From Spirochaetaceae bacterium (GTDB lineage Bacteria; Spirochaetota; Spirochaetia; DSM-27196; PXBQ01): a stretch of 7,866 bases of DNA. The stretch is taken from the NCBI GenBank assembly GCA_003566875.1, contig PXBQ01000094.1, positions 1 to 7,866 on the forward strand. The letters are read 5' to 3'. The notes under the pieces were generated by a model, which saw only the letters and a list, made by a program, of their open reading frames with translations, made no database searches and was not told the origin of the DNA. Within the stretch, counting starts at the first letter, position 1. Every line of letters begins with the position of its first letter. Below, piece after piece: positions 1 to 5,194 of the stretch. A program made the position numbers and the translations under genes.

Positions 1-6
1 CTCCCC

Positions 7-456
7 TTACTTCGCGCTCTCGACCTCGTGGACGACGTAAACGTCCTCCCCGGGTTTCTCATACTTCAGCGACTCGATGATCGTCTCGAGCACGACGATC
101 TCATCATCCTCGGGTTTCAGGACCCAGAAGCGTTCGAGATGCCCACCGAGCGCCTCGAGAACGTCGGCCTTGAGCGCAGGGTTGTCGATGACCTGCATTT
201 TTCCTTTGACACGCAAGATCTGATCGAACTTTGGTGTCTGGAAGAGCCACTCGACCGCAGGATTATCCTCGAGTTCTACCGACTTCGAAAAAGTTCGGGG
301 GGTAACCGCGTAAAGAAACCCGGTGCGTCCGCGTATTAGAGCGGGCGTCATCCACCGGAGGCGCGGGTAACCGTCTTTGCCGATGTTCGCGAGAACGCCG
401 ACCTTATTTTCGGTGATCAACGTATCAAGAACACCGAAGAGAGCGCGTGAGTCCAT
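7..456 (-). CDS. Pyridoxamine 5'-phosphate oxidase-like FMN-binding split-barrel protein (general stress protein 26-like)
   Basis: A complete 149-aa protein. Its length and pattern fit the small single-domain flavin-binding split-barrel proteins related to pyridoxamine 5'-phosphate oxidase and general stress protein 26. The N-terminal strand GVLANIGKDGYPRLRWM (residues 20-36) matches the family's 'low-activity strand, small loop, basic strand' that contacts FMN. It is followed by FLYAVTPRTFSKSVELEDNP (residues 47-66) and the strand VEWLFQTP, then RVKGKMQVID (residues 82-91), the usual core. Members bind FMN or F420 and often lack a known substrate, so no reaction is assigned. The start at 456 is supported by a GGAGG (plus-strand CCTCC, 464-468) 7 nt upstream. 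The gene is divergent from the nqr operon across a 233-bp gap. A role in flavin or redox stress alongside NQR is inference from position only. Confidence 0.85.
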   Translation of the reverse strand: MDSRALFGVLDTLITENKVGVLANIGKDGYPRLRWMTPALIRGRTGFLYAVTPRTFSKSVELEDNPAVEWLFQTPKFDQILRVKGKMQVIDNPALKADVLEALGGHLERFWVLKPEDDEIVVLETIIESLKYEKPGEDVYVVHEVESAK

Positions 457-492
457 TGTAAATCCTCCATATCGTCGGTTAGGCCGGATGAA

Positions 493-508
493 ATGACGCG
501 ACCGTCAT
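493..508. promoter_or_regulatory. 16-bp inverted repeat in the divergent intergenic region (possible operator or leader hairpin)
   Basis: ATGACG-CGAC-CGTCAT is a perfect 6-bp inverted repeat around a 4-nt centre. It lies just downstream of the predicted start point of the leftward gene and about 110 bp upstream of the -35 of the nqr promoter. The size and symmetry suit a dimeric regulator site. In the leftward transcript it would also form a short hairpin. No regulator gene of a matching kind is in the window. Confidence 0.35.
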
Positions 509-533
509 GTGATCGACCCGGAACGGTGCCTCT

Positions 534-561
534 AATGTAACAATTCGCGGAGTTTTTTCAA
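534..561 (-). promoter_or_regulatory. Candidate sigma70-type promoter for the PNPOx-like gene
   Basis: Read on the minus strand there is a -35-like TTGAAA (556-561, 5 of 6 consensus positions) and a -10-like TACATT (534-539, 4 of 6), separated by 16 nt. Transcription would start near 527 and leave a leader of about 70 nt before the ATG at 456. This was identified by eye only. The host's sigma factor preferences are unknown. Confidence 0.4.
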
Positions 562-602
562 GTCACGTATGCACGATACACGGATTTTTACCGAACTATC
601 CT

Positions 603-631
603 TGTACAGCGCGAATCATTATTAGTATAAT
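603..631 (+). promoter_or_regulatory. Candidate sigma70-type promoter of the nqr operon
   Basis: A perfect TATAAT lies at 626-631. A -35-like TGTACA (603-608, 4 of 6) lies 17 nt upstream; the overlapping TTGTAC at 602-607 is an alternative with 18-nt spacing. The predicted start is near 638, leaving a leader of about 52 nt before the GTG at 690. The element sits in an AT-rich island (about 608-658) that contrasts with the GC-rich surroundings. A second -10-like GATAAT (641-646) lies 15 nt further on, so two start points are possible. The short leader shows no riboswitch-like structure that I can see. Confidence 0.55.
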
Positions 632-689
632 TAGCAATAGGATAATTTAGTATCTATTCCGACGTTATTCCCGGCAGCGAGGAGGCATC

Positions 690-1658
690 GTGTTCCAGAA
701 GCAAGTCATCATGAGGCGGGTCGTGTATTCCCTGATACCGATCTACCTTTTCTCGATCTATCTATACGGCTGGCGCGTCCTGACGGTTTCGGCCGTGGTT
801 TTTGGCCTCGGGATCCTCGTCGAGTATATCGTCGAGAGAAAACGAAACAAAAAGGTCAGCGAAGCGGTGCTCGTGACGTGCGCGCTGTACTCGCTCGCGC
901 TTCCTCCGGCGATCCCACTCTGGGTCGCAGGGACAGGAATCGTTTTCGCGGTGTTTATGGGTAAGGAGGTGTTCGGCGGATTCGGCAGAAACATCTTCAA
1001 CCCCGCGATAACCGGGCGATTGTTCGTCTACATCACGTTCCCGACGATCATGGACCGGTCCTGGATGGTCGCCGGCCGCTTCGGTACTCTTGAAGCCGGC
1101 GTCGACACGCTGACCGCGGCGACGCCGTTGAACATGATGCGCCTCGGCGAGATGCCGGAAGTCCTGAACATGTTTTTCGGGCTGCGCAACGGCTCGATCG
1201 GAGAAGGTTCGATCCTCTTGATCCTCGCTGCGGCGGTGTACCTGATCGTGACCAAGACCGCCAATTGGCGGCTGATCATATCGACGGCCGTCTCCGGGAC
1301 GCTGCTTTCGGCCATTCTGTACTATGCCGGCGCATCTCCCTTCCCACCGCTTCTCGGGGTCATGGCCGGGAGTCTGCTGTTCGTCTCGGTCTTCATGGCG
1401 ACCGATCCGGTCTCGGCTCCGAACAAACCCGTCGCGCAATGGATCTACGGCTCCGTGATCGGCACGGTATCGGTTCTCGTGCGCGTCTTCGCGGGTTTTC
1501 CGGAGGGAACGAGTTTCGGAATCATGATCGGTAACACGTTCGCGTCGCTGATCGACGAGTACTCGCCGGCGGCAAAAAAGAAAAAGAAAAAGAAAGCGCC
1601 GGCCCCTCAGGCAAAACAACAGACCGGAAATCCCGCCGCCGAAAGAGGAGCGACGTGA
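690..1658 (+). CDS. nqrB: Na+-translocating NADH:quinone oxidoreductase subunit B (membrane, covalent FMN)
   Basis: NqrB is the large membrane subunit of NQR. It carries covalently bound FMN and takes part in sodium translocation and quinone reduction. The 322-aa protein has about ten hydrophobic segments. Its hallmarks are LPPAIPLW (71-78), GKEVFGGFGRN (91-101), FNPAITGR (103-110), MATDPVSAP (236-244) and FPEG (270-273), which read as NqrB rather than RnfD. The flavinylation motif is D139-TL-T-A-A-T145, with T145 (codon 1122-1124) the predicted FMN attachment site. The usual glycine of the motif is alanine here. The GTG start follows AGGAGG at 680-685; an in-frame ATG at 711 has no comparable ribosome-binding site. 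Compared from memory with the roughly 415-aa Vibrio NqrB, it lacks most of the N-terminal extension and a loop between the first membrane segments. It ends in a cytoplasmic tail with seven lysines (296-302). Its TGA overlaps the nqrC ATG by one base. Confidence 0.93.
   Translation: MFQKQVIMRRVVYSLIPIYLFSIYLYGWRVLTVSAVVFGLGILVEYIVERKRNKKVSEAVLVTCALYSLALPPAIPLWVAGTGIVFAVFMGKEVFGGFGRNIFNPAITGRLFVYITFPTIMDRSWMVAGRFGTLEAGVDTLTAATPLNMMRLGEMPEVLNMFFGLRNGSIGEGSILLILAAAVYLIVTKTANWRLIISTAVSGTLLSAILYYAGASPFPPLLGVMAGSLLFVSVFMATDPVSAPNKPVAQWIYGSVIGTVSVLVRVFAGFPEGTSFGIMIGNTFASLIDEYSPAAKKKKKKKAPAPQAKQQTGNPAAERGAT
1574..1580 (+). other. In-phase A_AAA_AAG slippery heptamer (possible -1 frameshift site)
   Basis: Within the lysine-rich tail codons of nqrB the bases read gcA AAA AAG in the zero frame. 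This is the heptamer, in the same phase, used for -1 frameshifting in Escherichia coli dnaX. A -1 shift here would continue from position 1580 through 26 sense codons with no stop and join the nqrC reading frame at its ATG (1658), giving an NqrB-NqrC fusion. I see no clear Shine-Dalgarno-like stimulator upstream and no strong hairpin directly downstream. Use of the site is therefore uncertain. Confidence 0.3.
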
Positions 1659-2251
1659 TGAAAAAAGACGGCATGCTTTACACGGTAATTTTTTCGTTCA
1701 TCGTGTGTTTCGTTTTTGTGTTCATCTTGTCGTTCACGAACGAAGGAACACGCGAGCTGGTCCAGTTTAACCAACAGGTTGCACGCCAGAAGGCAATCCT
1801 GAGCGCGATCGGCATCGCGTACGAGAGCGACGCTCAGGTACCCGATCTGTTCGAACGGGTCGAGCGGATAGAACGAAACGGCGAGACGTTTTTCCGAACC
1901 GAACGCGACGGACGCACGATCTACGCGAAGGAATTCGCGGGAGCCGGGTTGTGGGGCATCATAGAGGGTGTGCTCGCGGTCGACGCGGAGATCTCGCGAA
2001 CCGTCGGACTCGAGATAATCGACCACAACGAAACACCGGGTCTCGGAGGACGGATCGACGAGGCGGCTTACAAGGAACAGTTCCGCGATATCCGGATCCA
2101 GGACGACGGTTTCCGTTTCCCGCGCGGCGTTCCCGCGGATCCGGAAGAGGGAATGATCGACGCAGTGACCGGAGCGACGCGCACGAGCGAGTCGATGGTC
2201 GATATCTTGAGCAGCGTCGTCCTCACCATGCGCTCGACACTCGGGAGGTAG
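1658..2251 (+). CDS. nqrC: Na+-translocating NADH:quinone oxidoreductase subunit C (periplasmic covalent-FMN subunit)
   Basis: NqrC is the single-span subunit that holds a covalent FMN outside the cytoplasm and passes electrons within NQR. The 197-aa protein has an N-terminal membrane anchor (about 8-26) and an extracytoplasmic FMN-binding domain. The family signature ETPGLGGRID (125-134) is followed by the flavinylation motif D168-AV-T-G-A-T174, with T174 (codon 2177-2179) the predicted attachment site. I chose ATG 1658 over the GTG at 1655. It gives the classic TGATG overlap with nqrB and sits 7 nt after GAGGAG (1645-1650). At about 200 aa it is shorter than Vibrio NqrC (roughly 257 aa, from memory), closer in size to RnfG. 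Its neighbours make NqrC the better name. FMN attachment would require an ApbE transferase, which is not encoded here. Confidence 0.9.
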   Translation: MKKDGMLYTVIFSFIVCFVFVFILSFTNEGTRELVQFNQQVARQKAILSAIGIAYESDAQVPDLFERVERIERNGETFFRTERDGRTIYAKEFAGAGLWGIIEGVLAVDAEISRTVGLEIIDHNETPGLGGRIDEAAYKEQFRDIRIQDDGFRFPRGVPADPEEGMIDAVTGATRTSESMVDILSSVVLTMRSTLGR

Positions 2252-2257
2252 GATTTT

Positions 2258-2875
2258 ATGAGCAACGCAGCGGCTCCGGCACGCCCCGGGGCAATACTTA
2301 AATCGAATCTTTGGACGAGCAACCCGATCTTCATGCAGGTTCTCGGAATCTGTTCGGCTCTCGCGGTCACGAACCTTCTCGTCAATACGTTTATAATGGC
2401 GGTCGGTGTCGTATTTACGACCGCAATGTCGAATCTGACGGTCTCGTTACTCAAGAAAATGATCCCACGAAAGGTACGGATGATCGTGCAGACGCTCGTG
2501 ATCGCGTTCTACGTCATCATCGTCGACATCGTGCTCCGCGCGTACCTGCCGGACGTGAGCCGCGCACTCGGCCCGTACGTCGGTCTGATCATCACAAACT
2601 GCATCATTATGGGACGCGCCGAGGCGTTTGCCCAGAGTAACCCACCGATCATCTCGTTCTGGGACGGTATGACCTCGGGGGCCGGCTACATGGGTGTGTT
2701 AATGGTAATCGCGTTCTTCCGCGAATTGTTCGGGTTTGGAACGCTGTTCGGGTTTCGCGTCATGCCGGGTTGGTTCCCCGACTGGACGATCATGGTGATG
2801 CCGCCGAGCGCGTTCTTCTTCCTCGGCTTGATCATCTGGATCGGCAAAAACATCATGAACAGGGAGGCGGCATAA
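2258..2875 (+). CDS. nqrD: Na+-translocating NADH:quinone oxidoreductase subunit D
   Basis: NqrD is one of the two related inner-membrane subunits that form the core of NQR and co-bind an intramembrane Fe-S centre with NqrE. The 205-aa protein has about six hydrophobic segments and the normal family length. Diagnostic stretches are GICSALAVTN (30-39), NCIIMGRAEAFAQ (114-126), SFWDGMTSGAGYMG (132-145) and FRELFGFGTLFG (154-165). Cysteines C32 and C115 sit at the positions corresponding to the Fe-S ligand pair of the family. The ATG at 2258 follows GGAGG (2244-2248) with 9-nt spacing, and the gap from nqrC is only 6 nt. The 'GRAEAFA' wording and the paired nqrE fit NQR better than RnfE, the paralogous subunit. 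Confidence 0.95.
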   Translation: MSNAAAPARPGAILKSNLWTSNPIFMQVLGICSALAVTNLLVNTFIMAVGVVFTTAMSNLTVSLLKKMIPRKVRMIVQTLVIAFYVIIVDIVLRAYLPDVSRALGPYVGLIITNCIIMGRAEAFAQSNPPIISFWDGMTSGAGYMGVLMVIAFFRELFGFGTLFGFRVMPGWFPDWTIMVMPPSAFFFLGLIIWIGKNIMNREAA

Positions 2876-3465
2876 TGGCACCTGATATCGGGTATTTCTC
2901 GCTCTTTCTCGCTTCGATTCTCACGAGCAACATCCTGCTCGCGAATTTCCTCGGGATGTGTTCGTTCATATCGATCTCGAAGGACATCAACTCGTCGAAC
3001 GGACTCGGAATGGCAGTGACGCTCGTGCTCACGATCACGGCGGGAGTCAACTGGGCGATCCTTCAGCTGCTTCAGTCGCTCGGGATCGTTTACCTGCGGT
3101 TTATCGTGTTTATCATCGTGATCGCGGCGGTCGTTCAGATGCTCGAGATGATCATAGACCGGATCTCCCCACGATTGTACATGTCGCTCGGGATCTTTCT
3201 GCCGCTAATCACGGTGAACTGCGCGATCCTCGGCGTGTCGCTTTTCATGGAGATACGGAATTACAGTTTTCTTCAGTCGATTGTGTACGGCTTCGGATCG
3301 GGGTTGGGGTGGTGGCTCGCGATTATGGCGCTAGCGGCGATCAGGAAGAAGACCGAAAAGGCGCCGATACCCGCGGGTTTGCAGGGCGCCGGTATCACGA
3401 TGATCACGATCGGCTTCATGGCGATGGCCTTTATCGGCTTCTCGGGCATGTTGCAGGTTCAGTAG
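2875..3465 (+). CDS. nqrE: Na+-translocating NADH:quinone oxidoreductase subunit E
   Basis: NqrE is the partner of NqrD, inserted in the membrane with opposite topology in this family. Together they hold the intramembrane iron centre on the electron path between NqrF and NqrC. The 196-aa protein has about six hydrophobic segments. The first ligand region NFLGMCSFISISK (24-36) contains C29, and the second, TVNCAILGVSLFMEIRNYSF (113-132), contains C116. FLGMCSF and the MEIRNYSFLQS stretch are NqrE-like, where RnfA usually has FLGLCPF. YGFGSGLGWWLAI (138-150) is another family landmark. The ATG overlaps the nqrD stop codon (TAATG) and is preceded by GGGAGG (2862-2867) at 7-nt spacing, so translation is probably coupled. 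Length is typical. Confidence 0.95.
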   Translation: MAPDIGYFSLFLASILTSNILLANFLGMCSFISISKDINSSNGLGMAVTLVLTITAGVNWAILQLLQSLGIVYLRFIVFIIVIAAVVQMLEMIIDRISPRLYMSLGIFLPLITVNCAILGVSLFMEIRNYSFLQSIVYGFGSGLGWWLAIMALAAIRKKTEKAPIPAGLQGAGITMITIGFMAMAFIGFSGMLQVQ

Positions 3466-3505
3466 GGCTTCGGCACAACAGACCGAACTCAAGGGGAGAA
3501 AAACA

Positions 3506-4630
3506 TTGAATCCAGCTTTCTTCATCGCACCTTTGGCGATCTCGGCAGTCAGCGCAGTTCTCGCGGCGCTGATCTCGCTCACCGACAAGATCGTGAACAA
3601 CTACGGCGAAGTCACGATAAACATCAACGGCGGCAAGAAAAAGCTGCAGGTGAACGGCGGTGCTCCGCTTTTGTTCTCGCTCGCCGAGACCGGTATCTAC
3701 GTCCCTTCGGCGTGCGGAGGGCGTGGCAGCTGCGGAGCGTGTACGGTCAAGGTCAAGACCGATATCGGTCCTCATCTTCCGACCGAGACGCCTTACCTCA
3801 CAAAGGAACAGATCGCCGACGACGTACGGCTATCGTGCCAGATTAAGGTCAAGCAGGATCTCGATATCGAGATTCCCGAGTCGCTCTTCAACATCCGGAA
3901 GTTCACGGGCGTCGTCGAGCGGATCGCCGACCTGACGCACGATATCAAGGAAGTGTACATCAAGCTCGAAGACGGCCAGGAGGCGAATTTCGTCGCCGGG
4001 CAGTACGGTCAGTTCGAGGTCCCCCCGTACGCCAAGATTCGGGAGCGTACCCAACGCGCGTACTCGATGTCGTCCGCACCGAGCGACAAAGGTCATCTCG
4101 AGTTCCTCGTCCGGCTCGTTCCCGGCGGCATCGTGACGACGTACGTTCACGAACACATGAAGGAAGGCGAGAAGGTCAACGTCGTCGCTCCGGTCGGTGA
4201 GTTCCACGTGCAAGACAATGACTCAACGATGATCTGCGTCGCCGGCGGCTCGGGCATGGCTCCGTTCAAGTCGATTTTCAACGACATGATCGAGACCGGC
4301 AAGATCGAAGAGCGAGACGTCTGGTACTTCTTCGGCGCGCGCACCACCAAAGACTTGTTCTACATGGACTGGTTGAAAGAGCTCGACGCGAAGTACGATA
4401 GATTCCACTTCATCGCCGCGTTGTCCGAACCCCAGAGCGACGAGCCGTGGGACGGCGAAACCGGGTTGATCACCGATGTCCTGGGAAAGTACCTCGAGTC
4501 GGTAATCGATCAAGAGAAGACCAAAGAGGGTTATCTCTGCGGAAGTCCCGGCATGCTTGACGCGTGTATGGCCGTCATGAGAAAGCACGACATGAAAGAA
4601 GAGAACATCTACTTCGACAAGTTCGCGTAA
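3506..4630 (+). CDS. nqrF: Na+-translocating NADH:quinone oxidoreductase subunit F (NADH dehydrogenase, FAD and 2Fe-2S)
   Basis: NqrF oxidises NADH on the cytoplasmic face and passes electrons through FAD and a 2Fe-2S cluster into the membrane subunits. The 374-aa protein has an N-terminal anchor (about 4-24) and a plant-type ferredoxin domain (about 35-125) with ligands C70, C76, C79 and C111. That is the same numbering I recall for Vibrio NqrF. A ferredoxin-NADP reductase-type module follows, with the FAD motif RAYSMSS (184-190), the nucleotide-binding CVAGGSGMAPFKS (244-256) and YLCGSPGM (343-350). The TTG start is supported by AAGGGGAG (3491-3498) 7 nt upstream and by the immediate membrane anchor. 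It is about 30 residues shorter than the Vibrio protein. A 40-nt gap with no terminator separates it from nqrE. The cluster pattern and anchor distinguish it from soluble oxygenase reductases with similar domains. Confidence 0.94.
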   Translation: MNPAFFIAPLAISAVSAVLAALISLTDKIVNNYGEVTININGGKKKLQVNGGAPLLFSLAETGIYVPSACGGRGSCGACTVKVKTDIGPHLPTETPYLTKEQIADDVRLSCQIKVKQDLDIEIPESLFNIRKFTGVVERIADLTHDIKEVYIKLEDGQEANFVAGQYGQFEVPPYAKIRERTQRAYSMSSAPSDKGHLEFLVRLVPGGIVTTYVHEHMKEGEKVNVVAPVGEFHVQDNDSTMICVAGGSGMAPFKSIFNDMIETGKIEERDVWYFFGARTTKDLFYMDWLKELDAKYDRFHFIAALSEPQSDEPWDGETGLITDVLGKYLESVIDQEKTKEGYLCGSPGMLDACMAVMRKHDMKEENIYFDKFA

Positions 4631-4660
4631 GACGTGAACGCGCGGCACAAGGACAACACT

Positions 4661-4693
4661 ATGAACGTATCAGAAGCAGGAGGCGAGGCATGA
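4661..4693 (+). other. Possible 10-codon leader mini-ORF overlapping the next gene's start
   Basis: ATG at 4661 opens a 10-codon frame (MNVSEAGGEA) that ends in TGA at 4691-4693, sharing ATGA with the start of the downstream gene. An AAGGA at 4649-4653 lies 7 nt upstream of this ATG, a good ribosome-binding site. The downstream gene's own AGGAGG (4678-4683) lies inside the mini-ORF, as expected for a translational coupling arrangement. It is very short and may be coincidental. The peptide itself has no recognisable feature. Confidence 0.3.
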
Positions 4694-5154
4694 AGATGTC
4701 ACCGGAGTACACAAAGGCGCAGGAACGCATGCAACCCGGCGTCATCACGTCCGACGGTTTTCTCGGCGACGACACGCGCCCGATTGTCGACATTATCGCC
4801 GCCGACGAACAGACGATGACCAAATTGGGGCTCGATTTTGAAACGATGTGTTCGCTGATGCACCGCCTCGTCGCCGAGGGGAGGAAAGGCCTCGGCGAGC
4901 CGGTCACGGTGCAGAACAGTTGGGTCGCTCGGGTCGACGAGGCGCGGGGGTTCCTTGCGTCTCCTTTCGACGACGGTATCTTCCGGAAAATAAACGTCGA
5001 ACTAGAACTCGCCCCGAATGGGAAACCGACCGGGGAAAAAATCCTGTACTCCGAGCTCTCGCTGCACCTCATCGAGAAACACCACTTCTTCCAGGGAAAG
5101 GGCTCTCCTTTCCGACTGGATCCGGCGCAAGCCAAGAAGGTACTCAGGTTGTAG
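4690..5154 (+). CDS. Conserved-looking protein of unknown function in the nqr operon
   Basis: A 154-aa, apparently soluble protein that I cannot assign to a named family. It has no signal peptide, no membrane segment and a single cysteine (C54). This rules out NqrM, which is membrane-anchored and cysteine-rich. Stretches that look constrained are QPGVITSDGFLGDDTRPI (15-32), GRKGLGEPV (64-72), DEARGFLASPFDDG (83-96), an IYSEL-like ILYSELSLHLIEKHHFFQGKG (118-138; two histidines at 131-132) and SPFRLDP (139-145). The ATG at 4690 follows AGGAGG (4678-4683) by 6 nt. An upstream in-frame start at 4564 would overlap nqrF deeply and is rejected. It lies 59 nt after nqrF with no visible terminator, so co-transcription is likely. 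A role in NQR assembly, regulation or partner binding is inference from position only. Confidence 0.8.
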   Translation: MKMSPEYTKAQERMQPGVITSDGFLGDDTRPIVDIIAADEQTMTKLGLDFETMCSLMHRLVAEGRKGLGEPVTVQNSWVARVDEARGFLASPFDDGIFRKINVELELAPNGKPTGEKILYSELSLHLIEKHHFFQGKGSPFRLDPAQAKKVLRL

Positions 5155-5181
5155 CTCTACCAACGCGCTGCGGTTTCCGTA

Positions 5182-5187
5182 TATACT
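5182..5187 (+). promoter_or_regulatory. Possible -10 element at leaderless distance from the response regulator start
   Basis: TATACT (5 of 6 to TATAAT) ends 7 nt before the ATG at 5195, so a transcript from it would begin at or next to the start codon. No convincing -35 is present at 16-18 nt spacing. The ATG also lacks a usable Shine-Dalgarno; only AGG lies 2 nt upstream. Read-through from the nqr operon is the alternative explanation for expression. Confidence 0.25.
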
Positions 5188-5194
5188 TCAGGCA

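Noticed and set aside
28..339. Plus-strand open frame opposite the PNPOx-like gene
   Set aside because: It is antisense to a well-supported family member and has no recognisable protein pattern.
564..582. Three CACG repeats and a GTAT-n5-ATAC dyad in the intergenic region
   Set aside because: The units are only four bases and irregularly spaced, too short to separate from chance.
762..1619. Long minus-strand open frame opposite nqrB
   Set aside because: Its translation is Arg/His/Asp-rich shadow sequence typical of the antisense of a GC-rich gene, and the plus strand encodes a clear NqrB.
690..3465. RNF complex (rnfD, rnfG, rnfE, rnfA) instead of NQR
   Set aside because: No RnfB or RnfC is present, NqrF follows directly, and the wording of subunits B, D and E (GKEVFGGFGRN, GRAEAFA, FLGMCSF) matches NQR.
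4564..4689. A longer form of the 154-aa protein starting inside nqrF
   Set aside because: The extension overlaps the nqrF C-terminus, is arginine-rich shadow sequence, and the AGGAGG site points to 4690.
5018..5194. A longer N-terminus for the response regulator starting at 5018
   Set aside because: It would lie inside the 154-aa gene in another frame, and the extra 59 residues are low in hydrophobic pattern and rich in Arg/Ser. The REC domain starts naturally at 5195.
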